64,000 nucleotides of DNA from Myxococcales bacterium (GCA_016709545.1 JADJMO010000022.1:1-64000); one strand, 5' to 3'. Positions 30,700-41,706 are shown, numbered from the stretch's first letter. Notes: generated from the sequence alone by a model not told the origin. Numbers and translations: made by a program.

Positions 30700-33315
30700 A
30701 TGTCGCAACGTCGCTTCCTTGGTGTTCATGCGGTCAGTGCTCTCGGCGTGCTCCTCGCGCTCGGCGCCTGCACCGTCGGTTGCGGTGGAGGTACGGGCAC
30801 CGAGGTCGAGGCCACCGACACCGGTGGGGCTGGCGAGACGAGTGACGACACGGGGACCGCCGAGGTCTCCGGCGACACCGGCGCGGCCGAGACCAGCGAC
30901 GACACCGGGACCGCGAGCGACACGAGCGAGGCCGGCGACGACACCGGCGGTGGCGATACCGCCGAGGCCGGCGACACCGGGCCGGACGACACGGGGTCGG
31001 CCGACACCGGCAGCGCGGACACGGGCGCCGCCGACACGGGCCCTGCGGACACGGGCCCGATCGACACGGGGACGGACACCGGCCCCGATCCGTGCGGCGC
31101 CACGGCGTGCAGCGTCGACAGCGACGGCGACGGGATTCCGGACAGCGTCGAGGGCCGCTGCGCGGCGACGCCGATCGACAGCGACGGCGACGGCACGCCG
31201 GACTACCTCGACACGGACCGCGACAACGACGGCATCCCCGACAAGGTCGAGTGGGCCGGCGGCGGGTGCGACGCGACGACGCCGCTCAACGACGCGGACG
31301 GCGACGGCGTGCCGAACTTCCGCGACACGGACAGCGACGGCAACGGCCTGCTCGACAAGGACGAGGCGTGCCCGCCGGTGGGCATGCCGAGTCGCCCTGC
31401 GGGCTGCTCGCTCGCGACGCCCGCGGACTTCGACGGCGACGGCGTGCCGGACTTCCTCGACCCCGACAACGACCACGACTCGTCTTCGACCGACAAGACG
31501 GTGGGGCTCGACGACAAGTTCGAGCTGACCAACGCGGCGGGCACCTACGTGGGCCTCGTCGACACCGACGGCGACGGGGTCCCCGATCTGTGGGACCGCG
31601 ACGCGGACGGCGACGGGATCTTCGATCTCGAGGACGGCCTCGGCGACCCGGACAAGGATGGCAAGCGCAACTTCCAGGACATCGACAGCGACGGCGACGG
31701 CGTGGGCGACAAGTGCGAGGGCACGGTCGACACGGACGGCGACGGCAAGGCGGACTACCTCGACATCGACAGCGACGGCGACCTGTTGCTCGACAAGGAC
31801 GAGGACAAGGACTTCGACTGCGTGGTCGACACGAACGAGACGAGCCGCATCAAGAAGGACACGGACGGTGACGGCATCGACGACCTGATCGAGACCACGC
31901 TGATCGGCGTGGCGGGCGCGAAGGACCCGGCGCTGACGCCGGCGAAGGCGGGCAAGTTCTACTTCGTGGAGCCCTACTCGTTCGACGGATCGGCGGCGCC
32001 GAGCCCCACGAACTCGCTGCTCGCGCTCTCGACGCAGCTGAACAAGGGCGACGTCGGGTTCGTGGTCGACACCACCGGGTCGATGGGCGGCGAGATCAAC
32101 AACCTGAAGTCGAGCCTCTCGACGACGATCATCCCGGCGCTGAAGACCCGCATCCCCGACCTCGGGATCGGCGTGGCCGGCGAGGACGACTACCCGGTCA
32201 ACCCCTACGGGGCCTCGAGCTGGGGCGACCTCCCGTTCTACATCTCGTCCGGCACCAACGGCTTCGTGACCACCGTCACCGCCACGGCGCAGACGGCGGC
32301 CAACGCGCTGACCACGCACAACGGCGTCGACTGGCCCGAGAGCCAGATCCCGGCGATGTACACCGCGCTCACCGGCGCGACGCTCTCCTGGACCGGGGGC
32401 TCCGTGGTCCCGGCCGCGGCGCCGGCGGGCACCTTCGGCGCGCTGCGCTTCCGCACCGACGCGCTCCCGATCCTCATCCCGATCACGGACGCCTCGATGC
32501 ACGAGGGCAAGCGCGCCCTCAACAAGACGGCGACCTCGTACGACGCGGGCTTCCAGTACGCCTACGGCGCGGGCATCACCGGCAAGTTCAACGCGGACCA
32601 GCTGGTCGCGAAGATCAACGAGCTCGGCGCCAAGCTGATCGGCGTGTCGTCGGACGACGGCGGGCGCGCGATGGGCATCGACGACCCGTACGGCTACCTG
32701 GCCTACCTCGCCGACAAGACGAACTCGTACGTGCCGCCCACCGCGTTCACCGGTGGCACGTGCAAGACCGGCGTCAGCGGCGCCACCGTGGCCGCGGACG
32801 GGCCCCTCGTCGGCACGGTCCGCCAGTGCCGCAACGTGTTCTCGATCAACACCAGCGGCACCGGCCTCGGCACCTCGATCGTCGACGGCGTGTTCGCGGT
32901 GCTCAACTCGATCAAGTTCGACGTGTACGTGCGCGCGATCGACGACACGGCGGACGCGGTCGACGCGGTGAACGCGTTCATGACCAAGGTGGAGCCGCAG
33001 CCCACGGGCGGCACCGACCCGGTCACTGGCAGCGTGTGCGAGGTGTTCTCGGCGACGCTGCTCGCCGACAAGTACAACACCCCGAAGGCGGCGGCCGGCG
33101 CGGGCGACATCAAGGAGACCATCACCGCGCTCAACCCCGGCAAGTACTACTGCTACAGCGTGGTGCCCAAGGCGAACACCACGGTGCCGGCCACGAGCGT
33201 GGTGCAGACCTTCAAGGCCTCGCTGCGGGTGCTCGCCGACAAGCCCACGGGCGGCACGTTCATCCTCGGCACCGACCGCGAGGTGCTGTTCATCGTCCCG
33301 CCGCTCATCAACTGA
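30700..33315 (+). CDS. DTG-linker/TSP3-like/VWA lipoprotein, copy 2
   Basis: 871 residues, intact. Signal and lipobox GACTVGCGGG, about 90 residues of Asp-Thr-Gly linker (DTGSADTGSADTGAADTG), then at least eight DxDxDG repeats with the spacing of thrombospondin type-3 calcium sites, a linker, and a VWA domain: MIDAS VDTTGSMGGEINN near residue 455, with strands IPDLGIGVAGEDDYP. The C-terminus is beta-rich. Reference copy for the two frameshifted neighbours. Secreted to the outer surface is inference. Confidence 0.88.
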   Translation: MSQRRFLGVHAVSALGVLLALGACTVGCGGGTGTEVEATDTGGAGETSDDTGTAEVSGDTGAAETSDDTGTASDTSEAGDDTGGGDTAEAGDTGPDDTGSADTGSADTGAADTGPADTGPIDTGTDTGPDPCGATACSVDSDGDGIPDSVEGRCAATPIDSDGDGTPDYLDTDRDNDGIPDKVEWAGGGCDATTPLNDADGDGVPNFRDTDSDGNGLLDKDEACPPVGMPSRPAGCSLATPADFDGDGVPDFLDPDNDHDSSSTDKTVGLDDKFELTNAAGTYVGLVDTDGDGVPDLWDRDADGDGIFDLEDGLGDPDKDGKRNFQDIDSDGDGVGDKCEGTVDTDGDGKADYLDIDSDGDLLLDKDEDKDFDCVVDTNETSRIKKDTDGDGIDDLIETTLIGVAGAKDPALTPAKAGKFYFVEPYSFDGSAAPSPTNSLLALSTQLNKGDVGFVVDTTGSMGGEINNLKSSLSTTIIPALKTRIPDLGIGVAGEDDYPVNPYGASSWGDLPFYISSGTNGFVTTVTATAQTAANALTTHNGVDWPESQIPAMYTALTGATLSWTGGSVVPAAAPAGTFGALRFRTDALPILIPITDASMHEGKRALNKTATSYDAGFQYAYGAGITGKFNADQLVAKINELGAKLIGVSSDDGGRAMGIDDPYGYLAYLADKTNSYVPPTAFTGGTCKTGVSGATVAADGPLVGTVRQCRNVFSINTSGTGLGTSIVDGVFAVLNSIKFDVYVRAIDDTADAVDAVNAFMTKVEPQPTGGTDPVTGSVCEVFSATLLADKYNTPKAAAGAGDIKETITALNPGKYYCYSVVPKANTTVPATSVVQTFKASLRVLADKPTGGTFILGTDREVLFIVPPLIN

Positions 33316-33378
33316 GAGGGTTTTCCAACCGTGACGAAACGCCGCCGCGAGCGGTGACATTTCGGGGTATGGTCCGGG

Positions 33379-36173
33379 ATGTCTTATCGCTCGCGCCGCG
33401 TCGTTTCCCTGGGATCCGTGCTCGGAGTGCTGTTCGCCGCCGGCGCCTGCGGCGTTGGTTGCGGGGGCGGCACGGGGACGGAGGTCGAGGTCGCCGACAG
33501 CGCCGGCGAGGAGACGGTCGCCGAGACGAGCGACGACACCGGCGCGATCGACACGGGCTCGGACACGGGCAGCGACACCGGCAGCGACACAAGCGCCGAC
33601 ACCGGTGGCGACGACACGAGCGAGACGGGCGACACCGGCGCGGCCGACACCGCCGAGACGGGCGACACCGGCAGCGCGGACACCGGCAGCGCGGACACCG
33701 GGACGGCCGACACGGGTGTGGCGCACACCGGCACGGTCGACACCGGCACGGACACGGGCCCGGACCCTGCGGCGCGCTCTCCTGCTCGGTCGACAGCGAC
33801 GGCGACGGCATCCCCGACGCGGTCGAGGGCCGCTGCGCGGCGACGCCGGTCGACACCGACGGCGACGGCACGCCGGACTACCTCGACACCGACAGCGACG
33901 GCGACGGCATCCCCGACAAGATCGAGTGGGCCGCGGGCGGCTGCGACGCGACGACCCCGCTCAACGACGCGGACGGCGACGGCGTGCCGAACTTCCGCGA
34001 CACCGACAGCGACGGCAACGGCCTGCTCGACAAGGACGAGGCGTGCCCGCCCGTCGGCATGCCGGGGCGCCCCGCGGGTTGCTCGCTCGCGACGCCGGCC
34101 GACTTCGACGGCGACGGCGTGCCGGACTTCCTCGACCCGGACAACGACCACGACTCGTCGGCCACCGACAAGACCGTGGGCCTCGACGACAAGTTCGAGC
34201 TGACCAACGCCGCGGGCACCTACGTGGGGCTCGTGGACACCGACGGCGATGGCATCCCCGACCTCTGGGACCGCGACTCCGACGGCGACGGCATCCTGGA
34301 CCTCGAGGACGGCCTCGGCGACCCGGACAAGGACGGCAAGCGCAACTTCCAGGACGTGGACAGCGACGGCGACGGCGTGGGCGACAAGTGCGAGGGCACG
34401 GTCGACACGGACGGCGACGGCAAGGCCGACTACGTCGACATCGACAGCGACGGCGATCTGTTGCTCGACAAGGACGAGGACAAGGACGGCGACTGCACGG
34501 TGGACACCGGCGAGACCAGCCGCATCAAGAAGGACACCGACGGCGACGGCGTCGACGACTTCATCGAGGTCACGCTCGACACCGGCAAGGTGGGCTGGGC
34601 CACCGACCCGGCGATGACCCCGAGCAAGGCCGGCAAGTTCTACTTCCTCGAGCCCTACTCGTTCGACGGCTCCGCGCTGCCGAGCCCGTCTTCGTCCACC
34701 CTCGCGCTGTCGACGGACCTGCAGAAGGGCGATCTCGGCATCGTGGTCGACTCGACCTACTCGATGCAGCCGGAATTCGACAACCTCAAGACGAACCTCG
34801 GCACGATCATCGACAGCCTCAAGACGAAGCTCCCCGACCTCGGCGTGGGCATCGCGGGCGCCGACGACATGCCGACGTCGATCTCGACGTCGACCGTGAA
34901 CACGTTCGGCAGCTGCAACAACACGCCCTACGTGGGCGGCCTGCCGTTCACCGACGACCCGTACTACCTGCGCACGGTGGTGACCACGAACAAGGCCACG
35001 GCCACCACCGCGGTTGCCGGCCTGCGCATGGCCAACGGCAGCGACCTCCCCGAGGACCAGGTGGTCGCGCTGCACTACTCGCTGACCGGCACGGCGTTCT
35101 CGTGGCCCGCGCTCAACACCTGCGCCGCGGGCAGCCGCGCCGCGGTGGCCGAGACGGTGAGCAACTACGGCGCGATGCAGTTCCGCAAGGGCGCGCTGCC
35201 GATCTTGATGGAGCTGAGCGACGCCGAGTTCCACAACGGCGTCGCCAAGCCGGGCCGCATCCCGAACACGACGACGACGACCTGCCTCTACGGCCCCACG
35301 TCGGGCAGCTGCGGCAACATCGCCGGCTACCCGGTGGTGAGCAACTACCCGGCGGGCTTCGTGGTGCCCACGATCAGCGACCTCGCGACGGCGCTGAAGA
35401 CCCGCGGCGCGCGCTTCATCGGCGCGGCGGCGGACGACGGCCGCGCGGCCCGCTACCCCTCGGCGGGCGGCACGACGTACCTCAGCGGCCCCTCGGCCGG
35501 GGTCGGCGGCACGAGCGCGGCGCGCAACCCGAACTGGGCGTTCGGCGCGTACGGCGACATGGAATACCTGGTCGACCAGACGACCTCGTACGTCGACCCG
35601 GCAGACTTCACGCACACGGCCGCCTGCCCCGCGGGCCAGTGCTGCACGGGCTTCGGCGGCGCGGGCATCGCGCCCGACGCGCCCGGCGGCAAGTGCAAGC
35701 TGGTGTTCAACGTCAACCACAACGGCTCGGGCCTCTCGACCCAGATCGTCGACTCGGTGCTCGCGCTGATCAACGCCATCCGCTTCGACGCCTACGTGCA
35801 GGCGATCCCGGACGCGGGCCCGGTGGACTCGGTGAACGCGTTCATGACGGCGATCCAGCCCAGCAGCACGGCGGGCGTGGATCCGATCACGGGCGCGGCC
35901 TGCCTCGCGGCGCCGGGCACGGCGGACAAGTACAACACCCCGAAGGCGCTCCCCGGCGCCGGGGACATCGCGGAGACGGCCACCAGCATCAAGCCGGGCA
36001 ACCTCTACTGCTTCAACGTGCTGCCGAAGAAGAACACGACGGTGGTGGCCACCAGCGTGGCGCAGACGTTCCGCGCCACGCTGCAGGTGTGGGCGGAGAA
36101 CGGGACGGCCGGGAAAATCGCCCTCGGAACGCCGCGGGAGGTGCTGTTCGTGGTGCCGCCGATCATCAATTGA
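33379..36173 (+). CDS. DTG-linker/TSP3-like/VWA lipoprotein, copy 3 (frameshifted)
   Basis: Same architecture: signal AAGACGVGCGGG, DTG linker, DxDxDG repeats, VWA. The linker ends DTGTDTGPD and the next codon loses one base near 33768; the repeats continue in the next frame (CSVDSDGDGIPDAVEG). The VWA MIDAS is VDSTYSMQPEFD and this copy has an extra Cys-bearing region (CLYGPTSGSCGNIAG, CPAGQCCTGFGG), absent in copies 1 and 2. Most diverged copy. Ends with TGA 36171-36173, 52 bases before the tRNA gene. Confidence 0.8.
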
Positions 36174-36225
36174 CGGAGGGGTTGTGGGCGGCTAGGGTGC
36201 CGCTCCCCGTCGCAAGGCGGGGACT

Positions 36226-36301
<76 letters not shown>

Positions 36302-36320
36302 CCGGAAGCGGTCGGTACAG

Positions 36321-36350
36321 AGGCCACGGTTCCACTGGGAATCGTGGCCT
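36321..36350 (+). terminator. Terminator-like hairpin after tRNA-Pro
   Basis: 13-bp stem (AGGCCACGGTTCC / GGAATCGTGGCCT, one G-T pair) with loop ACTG, followed by TTCC. Placed 19 bases after the tRNA; acts as insertion target for the intron 8 bases further. Confidence 0.7.
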
Positions 36351-36357
36351 TCCGTGT

Positions 36358-38235
36358 GTGCGCCCATCATGGGCACGACCTTGCGGGTGCAAGTCCCGCC
36401 GAGAGGAGACCATCCCGATCGAAGCGAATCCGCAACTGCGGAAGGGTGACCGACCGTGGGGAGGAAGCGAGGAGCGAACCCGCGGGCCGATGAACAAGAA
36501 CCCGATACGAGGCGACGACGAGCAGGACGAGCGAGCACACGATCGCGAAGCCCCGGAATGGTCGAGGCTCAGGCGTCGTAAATCGGGCGGTCGCGCGGCG
36601 AAGGGCCGTGTTCTTACCTGGGGAGATCTCGCCTCACGCCCGAAAGGGCGACGCAGTGAAGCGGAGCGAGAAGTCAGCCGAGGCCGTAGTAGCGGACGCG
36701 GAGCCGAGCAGGGACCCCCCGAACCTCGGAAGCCTCTGACGGCGCGAAGGGCTGAACGATGGGAGAGCGAAACGATCGTGCGTCTCAAGAGCAAAGGGCC
36801 ACAGATGTCGAGGCAACCTCGAGCTACCGGAGGGAGGCAGGGGCGAAACCCCGACGGCCCCCGAGCGTGGAAACGCCGATGGCGACGCACGGCGACGAGC
36901 GCTCGGGAACGAGCGACCTGATGGAACGCGTGTGCGAACGCGCAAACCTCCAGGCCGCGCTGAAGCGGGTGAGGGAAGAACAAGGGCAGCGCCGGCATCG
37001 ACGGGATGACGGTGGACGAGCTGCCAGAGCACCTCAAGACGCACTGGCCCGCGCTGCGTGAGCAACTGCTTGCGGGCACGTACCAGCCGTCCATGGTGCG
37101 ACGGCACGCGATCCCGAAACGCGGCGGTGGGGTACGAGCTCGGCATCCCGACCGTCGTCGATCGGTTCATCCAACAAGCCATCCTGCAGGTGCTGGGTCC
37201 GCGATTCGACCCGACCTTCTCGCAATACAGCTACGGCTTTCGGCCACGGCGCAGCGCCCACGACGCCGTCGTGCAAGCGCAGCGATACGTGAACGACGGC
37301 CGGCGCACCGTGGTGGACGTGGATCTGGAGAAATTCTTCGACCGCGTGAACCACGACGTGTTGATGGGTAGGCTGGCCAAGCGCATCGTGGACAAGCGGC
37401 TGCTCGGGCTGATCCGCCGCTACCTGGAAGCGGGGATGCTCGCGGATGGGATCGCGATCGAGCGTCATGAGGGAACGCCCCAGGGCGGCCCTCTCGCCGC
37501 TCCTCGCGAACGTGCTCCTCGACGAGGTCGACAAGGAACTGGAGAAACGCGGTCACGCCTTCGTGCGCTACGCCGACGACTGCAACGTCTACGTGCGGTC
37601 CAAGCGGGCGGGCGAGCGCGTGATGGAGCTGCTTCGGCAGCTCTTTGCAAGCCTCAGGCTCCGAGTGAACGAGTCGAAGAGCGCCGTCGACAAGGTGTGG
37701 AACCGCAAGCTCCTCGGCTACTCCCTATGGGCAGCCAAGGGGCGAGTGGCGAAGCACCGCGTCGCACCAACGGCCCTGGAAATGATGAAGATCCGCGTGC
37801 GTGAGGTCACGCGCCGAAGTCGAAGCCAGAGCATCACGAGGGTCGTGCAGGACCTCCGGTCATACCTCGTCGGGTGGAAGAACTACTTCCGCCTCGCCGA
37901 TACACCGGGGTCTTCCGCGCGCTCGACGAATGGATTCGGCATCGGCTACGAGCGCTTCACCTCAAGCACTGGCGCCGAGGAACGACGATCTATCGCGAAC
38001 TGCGCGCCCGGGGACTGCCCGAGCATGCGGCCGCCAGAGTCGCCGCGAACGGCCACCGCTGGTGGAGGAACTCCGCCATGCTGATCAACATCGCCTTCCC
38101 CACCAGCTACTTCGACGGCCTGGGCCTCCCCAGACTCGCCGCGTGACCTCAACCAATCGAACCGCCCGGTGCGGACCCGCACGCCGGGTGGTGTGGCAGG
38201 GGGCCCAAGGGTTTTCCTCGGGCCCCTATGCCGAT
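36358..38235 (+). mobile_element. Group II intron (class C-like)
   Basis: 5' end GTGCG followed by GCCCATCATGGGC hairpin, as in bacterial class C introns. Maturase gene inside. 3' end holds a domain V-like hairpin (CCGCCCGG...CCGGGTGG at about 38159-38191) and a domain VI-like stem (GGGGGCCC...GGGCCCCT), ending CCGAT at 38235. It sits just behind a terminator hairpin, the typical class C target. Length 1.88 kb. Confidence 0.85.
36921..38146 (+). pseudogene. ltrA: Group II intron reverse transcriptase/maturase, 4 frame breaks
   Basis: All regions of a maturase are visible in successive frames: GSAGIDGMTVDELPEHL, SYGFRPRRSAHDAV, VVDVDLEKFFDRVNHDVLMG, HEGTPQGGPL, polymerase core YADDCNVYVRSKRAGERVM, then the maturase X domain and a C-terminal segment ending YFDGLGLPRLAA. 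ATG 36921. The frame changes near 36980, 37132, 37490 and 37910, one base each. No HNH endonuclease domain is seen, as usual for class C. Either a decayed copy or four assembly errors. Confidence 0.8.
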
Positions 38236-38522
38236 TTCTGGAGACGACAGGGCACGGTGCCGAGTGCGACCGTGAGTCCTCGGACCGCTAGCGACCCGGA
38301 CATACCGCCGATCAGCGCTGCGCTCGCGGAGTTCGCGTCGAGGGCGGACCTCGCTCGCATGCCAGCGCGGCGGCATCGTCCAAGCTTGTCCGCTCTCGCC
38401 ATCCGCACTTGAACAAGCCTGCACTGGCGCAACGTGGGCATCGGATGCTCCGACTCGCGCATGCCGCCGCTCGCAGGGTAAGACGTACGCGGGCAACGAC
38501 AAGCAACCAGGGAAGGTGCGTG

Positions 38523-38897
38523 ATGGACGTCGTGGTTGAGCACTTCGTCGGAACCTGCAGAACAGATTCGCCGGACATGCTCGCTGAAGCTATGAATGAA
38601 CGGGACGCTAGAGGTCTAAATGAATTCACTGTCTCGGCGGGCGCTGAATATCCGTACATGACGGTCTTGGTGAATCGCACGTCCGCATGCGTGCACTACT
38701 TCCCCGCCGATGGCCATCCCGGGTACGCCTCGTCGGGGCACGGTGGAGACGTGGAGTCGTTTGCTGCCGGCTCCCAGGGGAGATGATTCGTCGATGGAGA
38801 TGCCATCGTCTCATGTGAGGATGCCATCGAAGCCGTACTTGAGTTTCAGCGACTCGGTGGTGGTATGCCGCGCAGCCTCACCTGGAGGGAGCTCTAA
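38523..38897 (+). pseudogene. Imm1-family immunity protein with in-frame TGA
   Basis: ATG 38523; MDVVVEHFVGTCRTDSPD, then YPYMTVLVNRTSACVHYFPADGHPGYASSG and, after an in-frame TGA at 38784-38786, DGDAIVSCEDAIEAVLEFQR ending SLTWREL. Both parts match the Imm1 pattern (hydrophobic strand, lhYFP, then the C-terminal EDA...EF helix), so it is one gene of about 124 codons. The stop truncates it by a third. Imm1 proteins neutralise toxins of polymorphic systems. No toxin is adjacent. Confidence 0.65.
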
Positions 38898-39210
38898 GGC
38901 GGACGCATCGCGGGGTCACGCCTGGCCCTCGTCGGGATGATCCAGAGCGGTCGATCGCCGTCCAGGGCTCGGACACTGCCAGTCAGCCGCCGACAGATCC
39001 TGCGCCTCGTCGAGAACGACGAAGTCGACTCCGTCGAGATCTGTCGGTAGGAGCGAGTGGGTCGACCGCCACCGGGTCCCTCACAGCAGGGTCCCACGAC
39101 TCGAGCGGCGCGCTCGAGCGAGAGCGTCCAACTGCGGCGAGGCGTTGGCACCCAGCCCCTCGAGCCCGGACGACGACTCCGATACCCGCTCCTTCAAGAA
39201 ATCGGGCAGG
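38898..39210. other. Gap of 313 bases without confident gene
   Basis: The + frame of the Imm1 gene stays open again from 38898 to TAG 39048-39050, ending QILRLVENDEVDSVEICR, which reads like the end of a lost gene. No start or family recognised. A minus ORF at 39081-39317 overlaps the next gene and is rejected. Confidence 0.4.
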
Positions 39211-39522
39211 ATGATGCCGGTGAAGACGTCGCCCTGGCCGTTCGACGTGCCGCCCTCTGCAGCAGTGATCACCACCTCGCACGTCACCCTGCGCAGGATG
39301 CCGATTCTGTATGTCACGCACGATCTCGACGAAGACGAAGGTGCCTCTTGGCAATTTCACTGTGGCAACGAAGACTACCGACCATCGGTGCTACAGCTGG
39401 TGCGGCTGGAGGAGATTCTGGAGCGTGATCCTGGCCTGACACAGCTGGCGGGCCTTCCCGTTGGTCACCACGCGCGGAGAACCGCGACCAGCGCTCCCTG
39501 GGTGAGTGAGAAGCAGCCATAG
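39211..39522 (+). CDS. DUF2185-like small protein
   Basis: 103 residues from ATG 39211 (MMPVKTSPWPFDVPPSAAVIT). Pattern RMPILYVTHDLDEDEGASWQF, then VRLEEILERDPGLTQLAGLP, and HARRTATSAPW resembles DUF2185/immunity-linked small proteins seen in toxin-immunity loci. A shorter start at 39298 would remove the first strand. Likely cytosolic. Base composition is lower in GC than the flanking chromosome. Confidence 0.55.
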   Translation: MMPVKTSPWPFDVPPSAAVITTSHVTLRRMPILYVTHDLDEDEGASWQFHCGNEDYRPSVLQLVRLEEILERDPGLTQLAGLPVGHHARRTATSAPWVSEKQP

Positions 39523-39651
39523 ACCGCCCGCACGTTCTTGAAGCGTCTGGCCGGCGCGGACTACAACCGTCGCTAGCCAGAGAGTCGACCGAAGCTGATC
39601 TGACGACCCGTCGTGCCGGCCGTGGTGACCGAGAAGGCAGCTTTCCGGACG

Positions 39652-40209
39652 ATGAGCAGCATCACCTACGCGCAGAAGATCGAGGCCCACTACGCCGAGA
39701 ACTGGCGTGCGCCGAGGGAGTCCCTTCGCTGGGGGACTGGGCCCATCGACGAGTTGCCGGCTGACTTCCGGGTTCTGGTCGTGAGTCGGTCGGCTGACAC
39801 GGTGGCCTTCGCCACGCGCTGCATGTCGGTCGCAGCGGACGCGGACCGCCTGGAGATTCACGTGCTGTGCAGACCCAACGACGTTCGTCGCACGAACCTC
39901 CCGGAGATCCTGACGGCGGTGGCCCACTATCACCGCACAGGCAGCAGGCTCGGTCTGGGGCACTCGGTCAACTTCGGGATGCCATGGATGGTGGGCTCGG
40001 CGTGCACCCACGGAGTGATCTCGCTGCCGTACGTCGATGGTCCGAAGCTCGAGTGGCTGGCGGAGCCGCCGGTTCGCTTTCTGTGGATGATTCCGGCAAC
40101 GCCGGCCGAGATTGCGTTCAAGAGAGAGCGAGGACTCGAGGCCCTCGAGGAGCGATTCGAGGCGGCACAGTTCAACTACCTCGACCCGCTTCGTCCGTCT
40201 GTCGTCTAG
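39652..40209 (+). CDS. SUFU (suppressor of fused) domain protein
   Basis: 185 residues. Signature stretches: EILTAVAHYHRTGSRLGLGH, NFGMPWMVGSACTHGVISLP, YVDGPKLEWLAE, FLWMIPATPAEIAFK and the end LDPLRPSVV. Bacterial SUFU-domain proteins are typical immunity proteins of polymorphic toxin systems. ATG 39652; an upstream ATG at 39613 has no matching sequence. Confidence 0.8.
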   Translation: MSSITYAQKIEAHYAENWRAPRESLRWGTGPIDELPADFRVLVVSRSADTVAFATRCMSVAADADRLEIHVLCRPNDVRRTNLPEILTAVAHYHRTGSRLGLGHSVNFGMPWMVGSACTHGVISLPYVDGPKLEWLAEPPVRFLWMIPATPAEIAFKRERGLEALEERFEAAQFNYLDPLRPSVV

Positions 40210-40266
40210 GAAGCGTCGTCAGCCTGTGATAGCAGACGTTCGAGACGCATCTGACCAAGGGCAGCC

Positions 40267-40818
40267 ATGCACGTCGACCGACCAGACATGGGACACCTCG
40301 TCGACATTCTCGCCGAGGGCGTGTCGCGCGCGGTCGGTAGCCTCTTTCAGGAATTCCATGACCATGAGTTCTACTACTGTTCTCTGATCACGACGGGTGA
40401 TGCTGCACCTCCCGGCCTCGCCGCGTGGTCCCGACAGGCGCTCGCCGAGGCGATGGCGAAGGAGCTCGACGTCCAGCTGCGCCAGTGGCTGAAGTGGTCG
40501 TACGCGGATTCGCCTTTCTATCCATACGGCGAGGTCTACCTTCCACCGGCGCGAGACCTGTTGCTTTCCTGGCCGCGTCCGCCAGCAGGCACGGCCGATG
40601 CCGTCTCCGAATGCAACGCGAAGCTACTCGCGATGGAGGAGGCGATGTCCAGGGTCGAGCGGAGCGGTGTCTTTGGAGCTGGAGATCGACGAAGCAGGAT
40701 TGTCGTCGGAGTCGAGGTCATGCCGCCGGACTTCTCGAACGTCGAGCGTATGCGACGGCTGAACCCCGTCGAAGCGCTGACCGACTGGCTTGCCGAGGCC
40801 GCCGAGCCTTGCCCGTGA
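40267..40818 (+). CDS. DUF4303 family protein
   Basis: 183 residues. DUF4303 features: FYYCSLITTGDAAPPGLAAW, WSYADSPFYPYGEVY, VERSGVFGAGDRRSRIVVGV, VEVMPPDFSNVERMRRLNP and LTDWLAEAAE. This family occurs as immunity or immunity-like genes. 57 bases after the SUFU gene. Confidence 0.75.
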   Translation: MHVDRPDMGHLVDILAEGVSRAVGSLFQEFHDHEFYYCSLITTGDAAPPGLAAWSRQALAEAMAKELDVQLRQWLKWSYADSPFYPYGEVYLPPARDLLLSWPRPPAGTADAVSECNAKLLAMEEAMSRVERSGVFGAGDRRSRIVVGVEVMPPDFSNVERMRRLNPVEALTDWLAEAAEPCP

Positions 40819-40857
40819 GGCGAGCCTCGATGTCGTGTTACTCCTGACGGGTCTGTG

Positions 40858-41706
40858 ATGTGGACCATACGAACGGTGCTGTCTGATATCTACTGGCCGA
40901 GCTCCATCTCGCGCTTCGGATCGACCGTGGCCGTGCTGGTTCGCAACAGCGACGCGCATGAGTCGGTTCTCGTCACCGATCCGACGCTGACGCGCTTCGA
41001 CGCTGTCTGCTCGGAGCCGTTCGACGAAGGGTGCCTGATTCGCTCCGACAGGTTCTTCGGTCTGGTCGGGCGGTCCCTGCGCCTCGTCAACCTCCGCTCT
41101 CGCAGCGTGACGGATCTCCCGATGCCGCGACTGCTCGAGCAGGCGATGAACGACGGTGGTCTGTTCTGGTCTCAGTGGCACACGGCATGCGGACGATGCT
41201 GGATCGTTCGCTTCCGAGAGCCGCGAGACCGGCTGTTCTGCCTGTCCCTCGATGACTCGGGGGCGCTCGACGCATCCGAGTGCGTGGTGCCACCCCACGT
41301 GAGGGCCGGGTCGTTGGGTGGTGAGTCTCCCGGCGACACGCTGTTCGTGACCGGGTTCGGTCGCGGACCGGTCTGGCGAGCACGGTTGAAGGGAACGGCG
41401 ACTCTGGAGTTCGACCCGAAGCCGCACGTGGAGGGCGAGTCGCCGAGCCACGTTGCCGGTCTGGGCGAGACGCTCGTCGCCGTCGACTACGGGAATCGGT
41501 TGGTGGCTTTCGATGGAGAGCCACCCGTGCGGCCCGAGCTCATCATCGGTGGCGACCCTGACGATGCCGTCGATGGCCCGACCAGCGTGGCCCGGATGCA
41601 TCGAGGGGGAGGGCGAGGCATGGTCTTCCTCGACGCCGACCGGCTGCTGTTCGTCGATCAAATGAACGGCCGCGTGCGCCTTGCCACCCGCACCGCGGTA
41701 CGCTGA
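40858..41706 (+). CDS. Protein of unknown function, beta-propeller-like
   Basis: 282 residues from ATG 40858. Many short beta segments (SRFGSTVAVLVRNSDAHESV, DTLFVTGFGRGPVWRARL, MVFLDADRLLFVDQ) suggest a WD40/kelch-like beta-propeller; no signal peptide, no family match. Located in the immunity-gene run, 39 bases after DUF4303. Confidence 0.55.
   Translation: MWTIRTVLSDIYWPSSISRFGSTVAVLVRNSDAHESVLVTDPTLTRFDAVCSEPFDEGCLIRSDRFFGLVGRSLRLVNLRSRSVTDLPMPRLLEQAMNDGGLFWSQWHTACGRCWIVRFREPRDRLFCLSLDDSGALDASECVVPPHVRAGSLGGESPGDTLFVTGFGRGPVWRARLKGTATLEFDPKPHVEGESPSHVAGLGETLVAVDYGNRLVAFDGEPPVRPELIIGGDPDDAVDGPTSVARMHRGGGRGMVFLDADRLLFVDQMNGRVRLATRTAVR

Noticed and set aside
30637..33726. 1029-codon minus open frame
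   Set aside because: Antisense to vwa copy 2; repetitive Arg/Val composition typical of a shadow frame.
38236..38522. Several short open frames after the intron
   Set aside because: No start, motif or codon bias supports any of them; nothing else seen in this 287-base gap.
39081..39317. Minus ORF of 78 residues
   Set aside because: Overlaps the DUF2185-like gene start; no family match and the + reading is better supported.
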